A stretch of 64,000 nucleotides of DNA, taken from assembly GCA_019187405.1 (NCBI GenBank), contig JABAQZ010000007.1, forward strand, positions 1 to 64,000, in the 5' to 3' direction. The translations under genes were made by a program, and so were the position numbers. The notes under the pieces are model-generated. The model worked only from the letters and a program-made list of their open reading frames with translations, had not been told where the DNA came from and searched no databases. This document shows positions 18,642-27,907 of this stretch, piece by piece (the first letter of the stretch is position 1; each line of letters opens with the position of its first letter). This DNA comes from Ignavibacteria bacterium (GTDB taxonomy: Bacteria > Bacteroidota > Ignavibacteria > Tepidaquicellales > Tepidaquicellaceae).

Positions 18642-19481
18642 TTAAGAGTTTCTTTTTATGCTTCGCTTAATTTTATTTATGGTATCGTTTAACTTACCGT
18701 AGTTCCCGCTGAGTTTAAGCGATGTCGCCAAATCTTTTTTTGATTTATCATAACTGTTAAGCATATAATAAAAAAATCCTCTCATAAAATAATTCATGAA
18801 ATCATCCGGATAATGATTAATTTTATTGCTTATTAATTTATTGGATGCTTTGAATATCTCGATTTTCATAAAAAGGTATTCTCTTTTTATATCGGTAAAG
18901 ACCATATCCGAATCATTATAAAATGCAAGATTAACATCATCAAGTACCTTTGCGGTATCGCCGCTCAGATAACGAACAAAAGCTTTATTAACATATACTC
19001 TTGCATCTCTCGGCGCGACACCTACAGCAAGATTCACATCTTTGAGTGCACTCGGATAATCTTCCATGAGTACATAAGCTCTTGCCCTGCCGAGATATCC
19101 TTCTATATTATCCGGACCGTATCTTATTGCATCAGAAAAATCAGTAAGAGCCGATGGCAGATTTCTCTGCAAAACATAAGTGTTGCCTCTGTAAATGTAG
19201 CCATCCGGATTATTTTTTCCAAGATTGATTACAGTTGTAAAATCATCAATTGCTTTCGGATAATTTTTCATTGACTGATAACATAACCCCCGATATGTAT
19301 ATCCGAGCGGATCAGTCGTTGCGGATTTAATATATTCATCAAAATATTTTATTCCGTCCTGAAATTTAGAATTAAAATAATTTTCAATACCTTTTTGAAA
19401 AATTTCTTTTGGAGTTGTTTGTGAATATACATTTGAAAACAATAAAAGAATTACCGGGATTGAGCAGTATTTAATTTTCAT
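18642..19481 (-). CDS. secreted TPR-repeat protein
   Basis: The 279-residue protein has a signal peptide (1-20, cleavage near VYSQ) and then consecutive tetratricopeptide repeats from about 25 to 200. The repeat pattern is clear in DPLGYTYRGLCYQSMKNYP, NPDGYIYRGNTYVLQRNLP and NIEGYLGRARAYVLMEDYP. A less regular helical tail with a Lys-rich end follows. TPR arrays are protein-interaction scaffolds; as an exported one it may organise an envelope complex. It lies 23 bp upstream of the M28 peptidase on the same strand and is probably cotranscribed with it. A specific role cannot be given. Confidence 0.8.
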   Translation of the reverse strand: MKIKYCSIPVILLLFSNVYSQTTPKEIFQKGIENYFNSKFQDGIKYFDEYIKSATTDPLGYTYRGLCYQSMKNYPKAIDDFTTVINLGKNNPDGYIYRGNTYVLQRNLPSALTDFSDAIRYGPDNIEGYLGRARAYVLMEDYPSALKDVNLAVGVAPRDARVYVNKAFVRYLSGDTAKVLDDVNLAFYNDSDMVFTDIKREYLFMKIEIFKASNKLISNKINHYPDDFMNYFMRGFFYYMLNSYDKSKKDLATSLKLSGNYGKLNDTINKIKRSIKRNS

Positions 19482-19658
19482 ATAACTTTAATTTAATTAA
19501 GTTAACTATAAAATGTACTTGTATCAACCATCATTATTTTGACTTTGATACATTTTAACTCCGGTACACAAACTGATTTTATAAGTCTTGAATTTTTAAA
19601 GTAATATAGTGATTTTATAAAAGAAAAATTAATTTAAAACTAAACAAAATTTTTATAA

Positions 19659-20312
19659 ATGAAAAAAATATTATTTGCAGTCATTATATCCGGATTATTT
19701 ATGTTTGTTTCGGGATGTTCATCCGTCACGGATATTGAAGGAACATGGAAAAAGCCTGCCACTGTTGCAAAAAAATACAATAAAATAGTAGTACTTGGTC
19801 TTTACAATAATGTTGCTAAGAGATCGACGGTTGAAAATGCCATTGTAAGCGAATTCAGATTAAACGGAATTAATGCCGTAGCGGGAGCTAACGTTTTGCC
19901 TCACGATCTGATTGATACCGATAAAGACGGAAAAGTAGATCAGAAAAACAAGGAAATCATTGTTGAAAAGCTAAAGAAGGAAGGTATTGACGGTGCATTT
20001 GTATTTAAGGTCGAAGATGTAAAAGAAACCGAACAGTATGTTCCCGGAACTTCGTATTATGCTCCTTATTCCGGTTACTATCCATTTTATAATTACTACT
20101 GGAGCTCTTATGACATGGTATATTCACCGGGCTATTATACAAAATCCACACAAGTTTTGTTTGTCTCAAATTTTTATAACGTTGCGCAGGAACAGCTTCT
20201 TTGGTCTACACAGTCAAAAACACTGAATCCGACTTCGTTGTCCGATTTTGCAAAATCGTATTCCAAAGCTGTCGTTGAAGACTTTATTAGTTCAGGCGTA
20301 ATAAAGAAATAA
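19659..20312 (+). CDS. DUF4136-like lipoprotein
   Basis: The 217-residue protein has a strong lipobox VSGC with Cys20 as the lipidation site, so it is a lipoprotein. The body resembles DUF4136-type proteins: an early EGTWKKP segment, a KIVVLGLYNN strand and a STVENAIVSEFRLNGI helix. A Tyr/Pro-rich middle (about 125-155) and an LWSTQSKTLNP element close to the end complete it. The function of the family is unknown. It stands alone on the plus strand with its own downstream terminator, so it is probably a single-gene transcript. Confidence 0.75.
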   Translation: MKKILFAVIISGLFMFVSGCSSVTDIEGTWKKPATVAKKYNKIVVLGLYNNVAKRSTVENAIVSEFRLNGINAVAGANVLPHDLIDTDKDGKVDQKNKEIIVEKLKKEGIDGAFVFKVEDVKETEQYVPGTSYYAPYSGYYPFYNYYWSSYDMVYSPGYYTKSTQVLFVSNFYNVAQEQLLWSTQSKTLNPTSLSDFAKSYSKAVVEDFISSGVIKK

Positions 20313-20338
20313 TAAATTCTTTTTTAATATTAACAATC

Positions 20339-20370
20339 AGAGCAGTTGATTTTTTCGACTGCTCTTTTTT
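20339..20370 (+). terminator. intrinsic terminator after the DUF4136-like gene
   Basis: An 11-bp stem, AGAGCAGTTGA (20339-20349) with TCGACTGCTCT (20355-20365), encloses a T5 loop, with one G-U pair. A run of T residues follows directly. It lies 27 bp after the lipoprotein stop. Confidence 0.9.
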
Positions 20371-20374
20371 ATTT

Positions 20375-21232
20375 CTAATCAAACCCGTTTTCAAACTTAA
20401 ATCTGGAGACATCACGTTTATGTTTTTTTGATAAAAAATTCAGAACGGATTTAATTGCTCTTTTGAGGCGAGGATCGTTTTCCATTTTGAATCTTTTCAA
20501 TATTTGAAAAGCAAGGTACGGGTTATTCATTCCAAATGCATTCTTAAACGACATAATCACATTCCACTTTACGTTAACATTATCGGCTTTGCTCCATTGT
20601 TTAAGTTTGGACATAGTTTCGGCAGTAAATTTTCTAAGAATGTAAGATCCGAGAATAAAAGGTCCTAGATTTTTCTTTACATAAGCCGAATTGTCCTTCA
20701 GCAATGGATCAAGCAGTAAAAAAGCTTTCTCCAAATCATTCCTTTTTACAAGCCCTAAAGCCGAAAACAAAACTGCTCTTCTTACATTTTCCGATTTATG
20801 TTTCAAAAGCTTCATCGCTGTTTTAAAAAAATCTTCATGATGCTGTATTATTTCCGCAAACGCTCCCGCGGCGTATTCTCTTACTTCCCAGTTTTTGTCG
20901 TCGGCAATTTTCAACATTAATTTCACGATATTTTTTCTGTCAAAGATATATCCTCTCCAAATTAACGATACTCCCAATTCCTTCGAATTATCCTCATGCC
21001 TGTTAATAAAGTATTTCCCTGTTTCATAAAACTCTCTTGCGGATGTTTCAGGATTCTGCAAAATCCGACTGATAATTTCCTTTATTACAAATCTCTTGTC
21101 CTTCATTTTGGCAGTACACGCATGTCCTGTTTTATGCTTTTCGAGAATCTTTATGACAGTTAAATAATCTTTAATCTTAACTGCTTTTAAAATTTCTGAT
21201 TTACTTTTGTTATCTAACAATGAGTCTTTCAA
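20375..21232 (-). CDS. HEAT-repeat protein, DNA alkylation repair (AlkD/AlkC)-like
   Basis: The 285-residue protein is almost all helical with HEAT-like repeats. The clearest are ADDKNWEVREYAAGAFAE, LKHKSENVRRAVLFSALG and WSKADNVNVKWNVIMSF. The W-E-V-R-E-x-A-A pattern is typical of proteins annotated as DNA alkylation repair enzymes, which flip out or bind alkylated purines using HEAT repeats. I cannot confirm the catalytic Asp/Trp set by eye, so a plain HEAT scaffold is also possible. It has no signal peptide and appears cytoplasmic. It is monocistronic. Confidence 0.6.
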   Translation of the reverse strand: MKDSLLDNKSKSEILKAVKIKDYLTVIKILEKHKTGHACTAKMKDKRFVIKEIISRILQNPETSAREFYETGKYFINRHEDNSKELGVSLIWRGYIFDRKNIVKLMLKIADDKNWEVREYAAGAFAEIIQHHEDFFKTAMKLLKHKSENVRRAVLFSALGLVKRNDLEKAFLLLDPLLKDNSAYVKKNLGPFILGSYILRKFTAETMSKLKQWSKADNVNVKWNVIMSFKNAFGMNNPYLAFQILKRFKMENDPRLKRAIKSVLNFLSKKHKRDVSRFKFENGFD

Positions 21233-21307
21233 CTTATTTGCAAATTATATTTTAAATAGGATTACAAATTTATTTAATAAAAATTATATTGCTTGTAAAT
21301 TTTTTTA

Positions 21308-21826
21308 ATGGAATTCAAACTCGAAACTTTTTTATTCTTTTTTCTTGCGGTTTCATCCATAATTTCTGCAATTATGATGATTACCAGAAAAAGCCCGATC
21401 TCCAGCGCTTTGTTTCTCATACTTAACTTCTTTACGGTGTCGGGACTTTATTTGCTGCTCAAGGCACAGTTTATTGCAGTCATACAGGTGCTGGTTTACA
21501 TGGGTGCAATTATGGTTCTATTTCTTTTTGTAATCATGCTGCTGAATCTGCAGGATAAATCAAAATTCAAAGAAAAATATTCTTATAAAAAAATTACTTC
21601 CTTACTGCTGTCAATATTGCTGTTCTGCATACTTAGCTTTACTCTTTATTTCGGATTTACCGGTAAATTCAAAGCCATGTCTGATGCGGCGGGAGATCTT
21701 GGAAAAGCTGAAACGCTCGGAGCGGAATTATTTACTGCTTTTTCATTTCCATTTGAGCTTGCTTCTTTTTTATTACTTGCTGCAATTGTCGGAGCGGTTG
21801 TTCTTGCCAAGAAAAAATTCAATTAA
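21308..21826 (+). CDS. nuoJ: NADH-quinone oxidoreductase subunit J (isolated)
   Basis: NuoJ is a membrane-arm subunit of complex I. The 172-residue protein has five hydrophobic segments and the family hallmarks SPISSALFLILNFFTVSGLYLLL, here read as overlapping parts, and AVIQVLVYMGAIMVLFLFVIM, including the conserved YMGAI motif in TM3. It is more than 6.5 kb from the nuoCDEF cluster, and no other nuo gene flanks it. Its TAA overlaps the serS TAA on the other strand (shared TTAA), so the two genes converge with no gap. The small size and lone position are unusual, but the sequence looks intact. Confidence 0.92.
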   Translation: MEFKLETFLFFFLAVSSIISAIMMITRKSPISSALFLILNFFTVSGLYLLLKAQFIAVIQVLVYMGAIMVLFLFVIMLLNLQDKSKFKEKYSYKKITSLLLSILLFCILSFTLYFGFTGKFKAMSDAAGDLGKAETLGAELFTAFSFPFELASFLLLAAIVGAVVLAKKKFN

Positions 21827-23103
21827 TTTCTTATTATGTCAAAACCAGTATAGCTTCTCAATGCCCGAGGTATCTCGACAAAACCTTCTTTAGTCTGGTT
21901 TGCTTCAAGCAATGCCACCATAAGTCTTGATGTAGCAAGACCTGAACCGTTAAGTGCATGAAGATATTCAGTTCTGGATTTTTTGTTTTCGGTAAGATAT
22001 TTGTATCTTATCATTGCCCGTCTTGTTTGAAAATCAGTACAGTTGCTCACTGATGAAGTTTCAAGCCATTTGTTTTCAGCATGAGACCAGACTTCAATAT
22101 CAAAGCACTTGCTTGCAGCAAAACCGAGGTCTGCGGTACACAACTCTATTACTCTGTAATAAAGATCGAGTTTCTGAAGTATTCCCGTTGCATCTTTTAG
22201 CATATTGCCGAGTTCATGATATGAATTTTCCGGAAGGCAGAATGTGATCAACTCCACTTTATTAAACTGATGAACTCTCAAGAACCCTTTCGTTTCTTTT
22301 CCATAACTGCCTGCTTCTCTTCTGAAACAGTTAGTCAGACCGCAGTATTTTACGGGAAGATCTTCCTGTTTTAAGATTTCGTCTCTGTGTATGTTTAATA
22401 TGGAAACTTCAGCAGTAGGAATTGCAAAAAGATCGTCTTTTGAAATGTGATACATATCGTCTTCAAACTTCGGGATCTTTTCGGCGGCTTCCATGGAAGT
22501 TCTCGTAACTAAAACCGGTGTCAATACTTCTCTGTAACCGTTTTTCTGCTGCTCATCGAGCATGAAGTTCCACAATGCTCTTTCAAGCTGAGCGCCTTTG
22601 CCTTTATACAAAGGAAAGCCGCTTCCTGAAATTTTTGCTCCTCGCTCAAAGTCAAGGATATCAAGAAATTTGCCTAACTCGATATGATCTTTGGGCTTAA
22701 AATCAAATTTCTTTATTTCGCCTTTAATCCCAACTTCTACGTTATCTTTTTCTGAATTTCCCAGCGGCACGGATTTGTCCGGAAGATTCGGAATGTATCT
22801 GAGTTTTAAGTCTATCTCTTCATCATATTTTTTCAGTTCATCGTCGAGTGATTTAATTTCATCAGAAACCTTTTTCATCTCTGCGATTTTATCTTCGGCA
22901 TTCTGCTTGTTTCTTTTCATAACTGCAATTTCATCAGAAACAGTATTTCTTTTTTCTTTCAGTGAATCGGATTTATGAATCAGATCAAGTCTAATTTTAT
23001 CGAGTGAAAGGAGTTCATCTATTACCGAATCGTCTTCATTTCTGGATTTAAGTCTTTCCTTTACAAATCCGGTTTCATCTCTTATTAATTTAATATCAAG
23101 CAT
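21823..23103 (-). CDS. serS: seryl-tRNA synthetase
   Basis: SerRS charges tRNA-Ser with serine. The 426-residue class II enzyme has an N-terminal coiled-coil arm (about 25-105, rich in Lys/Glu/Asp) that reads the long variable arm of tRNA-Ser. The catalytic core carries motif 2 (TNCFRREAGSYGKETKGFLR) and motif 3 (NGSGLATSRLMVALLE). Length is standard. It is the last gene of a minus-strand run with sugar-metabolism genes and a PorV-like barrel, an unusual but plausible placement. A tRNA-Ser gene also lies in this window at 4670. Confidence 0.98.
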   Translation of the reverse strand: MLDIKLIRDETGFVKERLKSRNEDDSVIDELLSLDKIRLDLIHKSDSLKEKRNTVSDEIAVMKRNKQNAEDKIAEMKKVSDEIKSLDDELKKYDEEIDLKLRYIPNLPDKSVPLGNSEKDNVEVGIKGEIKKFDFKPKDHIELGKFLDILDFERGAKISGSGFPLYKGKGAQLERALWNFMLDEQQKNGYREVLTPVLVTRTSMEAAEKIPKFEDDMYHISKDDLFAIPTAEVSILNIHRDEILKQEDLPVKYCGLTNCFRREAGSYGKETKGFLRVHQFNKVELITFCLPENSYHELGNMLKDATGILQKLDLYYRVIELCTADLGFAASKCFDIEVWSHAENKWLETSSVSNCTDFQTRRAMIRYKYLTENKKSRTEYLHALNGSGLATSRLMVALLEANQTKEGFVEIPRALRSYTGFDIIRN

Positions 23104-23124
23104 ATATATAATTCATTTTAAAAT

Positions 23125-24018
23125 TTACAAACTCATTTGGTATTTCAGCAGTCTCAGACCTTCAAGTGAATCCATGGGTTTGAAGCCGAATTCGGATTCC
23201 ATTTTAAATGTTGTAAGTCCGGATTTGAGCGGTCTCGAAGCAAGCTGATTCAGGCTCGCCGTAATTACCGGTCTGACAAGCTTTTTGTTAAATTTAAACA
23301 CCTCGCACATTTTCATAATAAATTCATACCTCGATAGTATATCATGTCCTGCGATGTTTATGATTCCGTTAAAATTATTTTCCACGGCTTTCAGCGTTCC
23401 ATAAGCAAGGTCTTCAATCATTGTAACATTGCTTACCTGATCGGTTACAATGCTGATAGGTTCGTTATTTTTAAGCTTATCTATTGCCCAAAGTGCAAAA
23501 TTCTTTTTTACTTTATTCCCTATTCCGTAAAGAACAAGCGTTCTAATTATCGCAAAATCCATATCGCTTGCAATCAGTGCATTTTCGGAAGCAAGCTTTC
23601 CTCTTCCGTAGAAGCAAACAGGATTAGGAATATCCGTTTCAGTGTAAGGACCATTTCTTCCGTCAAAAATGTAATCAGTGGAAAAATGTATTATCCTCGA
23701 CTTTGTCCTTCTGGCTGCAATTATAAGATTTTTCACTCCGTCAACATTTATCTTCCAAGACAATTCTCTTTCAGTCTCGCATTTATCAACATCTGTAAAT
23801 GCAGCACAGTTAATAATGATATTGGGAGAACAATAATCAACAAGTTTTTTTACATCTTCCTTTAATGTAATGTCAAGCTGATTGTAATCATAACCCAGAT
23901 CGAAAAAATTGTCCTTCTCAAATGATGTCTGAACTATGTCATAATCGGTTTCTCTGGAAAATATGGATGTTATTGCCTGACCGAGTAGTCCGTTTGAGCC
24001 CGTTATCAGTATCTTCAT
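23125..24018 (-). CDS. dTDP-4-dehydrorhamnose reductase-like SDR enzyme
   Basis: The 297-residue protein is an extended short-chain dehydrogenase of the RmlD type, which reduces dTDP-4-keto-6-deoxy sugars. Visible features are the NAD(P) site GSNGLLGQAI at about 7-16 and INCAAFTDVDKCE at about 70. The active-site STDYIFDGRNGPYTE follows, then the Y-x3-K pair in FYGRGKLASE. No rmlA, B or C genes are adjacent, so the exact substrate is unproven; related sugar or MAT2B-like roles are possible. It lies 18 bp after the PfkB kinase gene. Confidence 0.8.
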   Translation of the reverse strand: MKILITGSNGLLGQAITSIFSRETDYDIVQTSFEKDNFFDLGYDYNQLDITLKEDVKKLVDYCSPNIIINCAAFTDVDKCETERELSWKINVDGVKNLIIAARRTKSRIIHFSTDYIFDGRNGPYTETDIPNPVCFYGRGKLASENALIASDMDFAIIRTLVLYGIGNKVKKNFALWAIDKLKNNEPISIVTDQVSNVTMIEDLAYGTLKAVENNFNGIINIAGHDILSRYEFIMKMCEVFKFNKKLVRPVITASLNQLASRPLKSGLTTFKMESEFGFKPMDSLEGLRLLKYQMSL

Positions 24019-24036
24019 GATCGATTAATATATTCT

Positions 24037-24972
24037 TTATCTTAATTTATACAGCTCTTCTATTCCTTCAAGTGTGGAATTAAATGAGGCAATCCGGTTG
24101 GCAAAATGCATACTCTTTATGAAATCCCCGTTTTTTAAATAATCAATTGTAAAAGCCGAAGCAAAGACATCTCCACATCCGGTAGAATCGACAAAGTGTG
24201 AGTTTTCTACAGCGGCAATCTCCACTCTGTCAAGGTCATAAAACTTTTCTTTACCGTAAGTTTTTTCTGTTTTTGTAAAACCTGTTACACCCTGTTTGCC
24301 GCGGGTTATTATAAGGCCTTTAACGTTATAGTTTCTGTTAAACAGGATTTCTTCTGATATCTGATATTCATTCAGCTTTGATTTTGTCAGTGTTGCAATT
24401 TCAAATTCATTCATTTGTATTGTATCGGCATTCGTGCACCATTCATACCAGTTATCGATCGGTTTGTGAAGTCTCCTTCCGTCTTCAAGAGTCTGCATGA
24501 CAATATTGTGTATGTCAATGTGAATGAAACCGCCGAAATTCTTTCTGATTTTCTTCAGCGTCTCAACCGTAATGTCAACACCGGAAATCATATTTATCAG
24601 AATTGCATCGGCGGAATTAAGAAAGTTTTCACAATATCCATACTCAAGAGTATAAGTTGGTTCGGTTGATTTTTCCACCCTTGCGCTTTTATCGGAATTA
24701 TAAAAATTATAATACAGATTCACTTTTCTAGTCGGATGTTTTACTTTGTTTATTCCGTGAGTTTTAATGTTTGGATATTTGCTCAATATGTTTATGATAT
24801 TCGAATATTCGTCTTCACCCAGATTCATAAGCGGAATTATGCTGTCACCGTCATTAGAAAGAACGGATAAACTTATAAGAGAATACAAGATACCACCATA
24901 GCTGAAGATTATCTCTTCGTTAGCTTTGTGAATTACGTCAACGCACGGTTCACCTATTACTATTATATTCAT
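24037..24972 (-). CDS. PfkB-family carbohydrate kinase
   Basis: The 311-residue protein belongs to the ribokinase/PfkB family, ATP-dependent kinases of sugars and nucleosides. The C-terminal signature DSTGCGDVFASAF (about 264-276) contains the catalytic Asp. The N-terminal MNIIVIGEPCVDVIHKAN strand and the middle ITRGKQGVTGF segment also fit the family. The substrate cannot be read from sequence. Its neighbours, an aldo/keto reductase (1 bp away) and an RmlD-like reductase, suggest a sugar pathway. It is intact and translationally close-coupled to the upstream gene. Confidence 0.85.
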   Translation of the reverse strand: MNIIVIGEPCVDVIHKANEEIIFSYGGILYSLISLSVLSNDGDSIIPLMNLGEDEYSNIINILSKYPNIKTHGINKVKHPTRKVNLYYNFYNSDKSARVEKSTEPTYTLEYGYCENFLNSADAILINMISGVDITVETLKKIRKNFGGFIHIDIHNIVMQTLEDGRRLHKPIDNWYEWCTNADTIQMNEFEIATLTKSKLNEYQISEEILFNRNYNVKGLIITRGKQGVTGFTKTEKTYGKEKFYDLDRVEIAAVENSHFVDSTGCGDVFASAFTIDYLKNGDFIKSMHFANRIASFNSTLEGIEELYKLR

Positions 24973-24973
24973 T

Positions 24974-25918
24974 TCAGAAAATTAAATCTAATTTATTTAT
25001 TACTTCATCAGAAAGCTGAATTTCAGAAGCATTTATATTGTCTTTTAACTGCTTAAGTTTTGTGGCGGAAGTTATCGTGCTTGATATTGTTTCATGTCTC
25101 AGACACCATGCAAGCGCCAGGTTTGACGCGCTGATTCCGTTTTCTTCGGCTATTTTAACCAGCTCGGCAGTTTTTGCAAGATTCTCTTCCGTCGCAATTG
25201 ATTTTATGAAAACATTATTTTTCTTATCATTCAACCTTGAATCTTTCTCGGATTTCTTTTTATTATACTTGCCGGTCAGTAATCCTTGCGCGAGAGGCGA
25301 CCATACTATCAAACCAATTCCGTTATTTCTGCAGTAATCAAGAACTCCGTTTGATTCAATTCCTCTCGAAAGCAGATTATATTGCGGTTGATTGCATACC
25401 GGTTTATGCAAATTAAATTTCACACAAAGATTTACTGCATTTTCAATTTCTTCCCTGCTCCACTCGCTAATACCCCAGTATAATATTTTGCCTTGCTCTA
25501 TCAGAGTATTAAAAGCTCTGCATGTTTCTTCAAGCGGAGTTTCATGATCATATCTATGACATTGAAGCAGGTCAATGTAATCAGTCTTAAGATTTCTAAG
25601 TGATTTTTCTGCAGATTCAATGACATGCTTTCTGGATAAACCTCTATCATTAATATTAGCGGACATCTTTCCGAAGCATTTTGTAGCAATAACAAGATCC
25701 TGCCTTCTGAATCTTTTCAGATTTCTGCCGAGAAATTTTTCCGCTTCGCCGAAATTATAGACATCAGCAGTATCAAACAAATTGATTCCTTTATCAAAAG
25801 CATAATGCAGAATTTCTTTGCCTGAATTATTATCAACGCCGCCGCCGAATGTAAGCCAGCTGCCTATGCTTATGACACTGACTTTTACGCCGCAATTTCC
25901 AAGTTTTCTGTATTTCAA
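24974..25918 (-). CDS. aldo/keto reductase
   Basis: The 314-residue protein is a TIM-barrel NADPH-dependent aldo/keto reductase of the voltage-gated K+ channel beta-subunit-like group. The pattern includes LGNCGVKVSVISIGSWLTFGG and the catalytic-Asp/Tyr block NLFDTADVYNFGEAEKFLG. IDLLQCHRYDHETPLEE and the late IVWSPLAQGLLTGKY also fit; these are quoted as separate short blocks. It follows the PorV-like gene by 9 bp and precedes the PfkB kinase by 1 bp. The substrate is unknown. Confidence 0.9.
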   Translation of the reverse strand: MKYRKLGNCGVKVSVISIGSWLTFGGGVDNNSGKEILHYAFDKGINLFDTADVYNFGEAEKFLGRNLKRFRRQDLVIATKCFGKMSANINDRGLSRKHVIESAEKSLRNLKTDYIDLLQCHRYDHETPLEETCRAFNTLIEQGKILYWGISEWSREEIENAVNLCVKFNLHKPVCNQPQYNLLSRGIESNGVLDYCRNNGIGLIVWSPLAQGLLTGKYNKKKSEKDSRLNDKKNNVFIKSIATEENLAKTAELVKIAEENGISASNLALAWCLRHETISSTITSATKLKQLKDNINASEIQLSDEVINKLDLIF

Positions 25919-25927
25919 AATTTTCTT

Positions 25928-26797
25928 TTATTTGTTGAATGCCGATTTCAGCAATTGCTTTGCATGTTTTCTTGCTTCATCTCCGCCGAAATTTAACGTA
26001 ATGGTACCAGTATTTGTAATACCGAGATCATTGTGATTGTAAATAGCATATTCAATTTGAAATATTTTATAATTCAAACTGATGCCTCCGGAAAATGAAG
26101 CTGGTTCAGTTCCTATACCGCTTCTAATTTCGGCATATTTATTTATGCTGTATTCAAATCCTGCTCTGAAAGAAAGAGGATATTTAACATCTTTTTCAAT
26201 TTCGAGAATAAGATTAAAATCTTCACCTGGCTTAACGGTAACACCTGTTCTATAAATCCGAGCGAGTTTTTCTTCCGAGACGCCAATTTTGCTTCCGGAT
26301 AAATTTTTTGCAAAAAATCCCCATTTAAGAAAATCAGTTACATAAGCCAATGCGCCTATATCAATTCCAAAAGTTGAAGCTGAATTATAATTTTTAATGC
26401 TTAAATAATAATAATTCAGATTAATACCATAGAATAATTTTCTCTTAAATCCGTTTCCGTAAGATAAAATTACATTCGTTTCTTTGTAGAGGTCAAACCC
26501 GAAATTCCTAATAGCCAGCCCGAAAGTCCCGAATTTTAAAGGTTCTGCGTATGTTAGTGCAGAAGTTGAAATATCCGGAATACCGAAAGGTGACGGACTG
26601 TAGATAACTGAAACTTCCCTGTATTTCATTTGACCTAATCCGGAAGGATTATAAAATACGGATAAAGAATTGTCGGATAACGAAGTAAATGCGCCGTTTA
26701 ATCCGACTGCTCTGGCTCCCAGGTCTGTATTCTCAAACTGTGCGGGGCAATTCTCAATCATAACGATTGAGATTACAACGATCATAACATTTTTCAT
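25928..26797 (-). CDS. PorV/PorQ-family outer-membrane protein
   Basis: The 289-residue protein has a signal peptide (about 1-19) followed by the family's opening motif, LGARAVGLNGAFTSLSDNS, and then the FYNPSGLG element. This is how PorV/PorQ-type (FadL-like) outer-membrane proteins of T9SS-bearing bacteria start. A string of aromatic amphipathic strands completes the barrel. PorV carries cargo from the translocon to the attachment complex, but family members have other roles too. It is divergent from porD with only about 80 bp between. It heads the minus-strand run that ends with serS. Confidence 0.75.
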   Translation of the reverse strand: MKNVMIVVISIVMIENCPAQFENTDLGARAVGLNGAFTSLSDNSLSVFYNPSGLGQMKYREVSVIYSPSPFGIPDISTSALTYAEPLKFGTFGLAIRNFGFDLYKETNVILSYGNGFKRKLFYGINLNYYYLSIKNYNSASTFGIDIGALAYVTDFLKWGFFAKNLSGSKIGVSEEKLARIYRTGVTVKPGEDFNLILEIEKDVKYPLSFRAGFEYSINKYAEIRSGIGTEPASFSGGISLNYKIFQIEYAIYNHNDLGITNTGTITLNFGGDEARKHAKQLLKSAFNK

Positions 26798-26878
26798 ATC
26801 TACTCAAATTTAATGAATTGATTCTTTTTTATAGGAATCCAAACTTTACGCAAATAAATTAATCGAAAGCGATAGAAA

Positions 26879-27802
26879 ATGCAAAGTCAAATTAAATGGT
26901 TTTTAATTTTCATATTTATTTTGTTTTCTTTTTCAGAAAAAGCTTTTTCTCAGCAGCAGGACCTTATTGTCGAAGTAATACTCGACATGGAGCAGCTTAA
27001 TCAGGATGCACGGGATAAACTCGTAAATTTTAAAACAAAAGTTGAAAATTATTTAAACAAGAATAAATATCATGATGAAAAAATACCTCCAATCAGAGTT
27101 CAGATGCAGTTCAGTTTTACTGGTTATAATGCAGCTTCTTCAAGTTATGATGCAAAAATATTCATAGGCAGTCAGAGAGAAGTATATAATCCATTCAGAA
27201 ACGGTCCGGTAAAATACTCTACAGCTTTCAGGTATCTTGACGAAAGATGTGAATTTATATATAACGACAATATTCCTTTTGTTAAAAATGATCAAAGATT
27301 TGATCCGCTGTTAAGTCTGCTTGATTATTATGCATATTTAATTGTAGGATATGATGAAGACTCATACAATCCAAAAGGAGGAAACAGATATTTTCAGAAA
27401 GCGCAGGATATCTGCAACAAAGCAAGTCTGAATTTAAAAGGATGGAATGAAACCGGCGGAGGGTCAAAGCCTTCGCGTATTCAGCTTATACAGGAATTGC
27501 TGAATCCAAGATTTGACCATTTCAGAAGAGGATATTTTGAATACATGTACACCGGGCTTGATTCGATGACATTAAACAAACCCCGCGCTTACATTAATAT
27601 TCTCGATGCGCTTGAAGTGATAAGCAACATTAAAAAGAAAGAAGTAAAAGCATTTAATGTAGATATTTTCTTCGATTCAAAAGCGGTCGAAATTGCAGAT
27701 ACATTTTTGGATTACGGCAGTAAGGCAGTTTATGATAAACTGATCGGATTTGATCCTGCTCATCAGGCTGTTTATCTTGATGCAAAAGGCAGGGCAAGGT
27801 GA
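26879..27802 (+). CDS. porD: PorD / DUF4835 type IX secretion protein
   Basis: The 307-residue protein has a signal peptide ending near AFSQ (about 24-25) and matches the DUF4835 family, which includes PorD, required for T9SS function. Characteristic parts are the FTGYNAASSSYDAKIFIGSQR region and LLDYYAYLIVGYDEDSY, here read as short overlapping blocks. The FFDSKAVEIADTF end segment also fits. In Bacteroidota the gene is often isolated from other por genes. Here it is head to head with a PorV-like gene and precedes an OmpA-TSP3 gene. Confidence 0.8.
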   Translation: MQSQIKWFLIFIFILFSFSEKAFSQQQDLIVEVILDMEQLNQDARDKLVNFKTKVENYLNKNKYHDEKIPPIRVQMQFSFTGYNAASSSYDAKIFIGSQREVYNPFRNGPVKYSTAFRYLDERCEFIYNDNIPFVKNDQRFDPLLSLLDYYAYLIVGYDEDSYNPKGGNRYFQKAQDICNKASLNLKGWNETGGGSKPSRIQLIQELLNPRFDHFRRGYFEYMYTGLDSMTLNKPRAYINILDALEVISNIKKKEVKAFNVDIFFDSKAVEIADTFLDYGSKAVYDKLIGFDPAHQAVYLDAKGRAR

Positions 27803-27907
27803 TGATTCAATCCATATTTCAGTAAAAATGCCGCATATTTTTTTTTTGTTTTTAGTTTAAGAATAATTTATTATTATTGCATTATTTAATTTTAAACGGG
27901 AGGTCAA

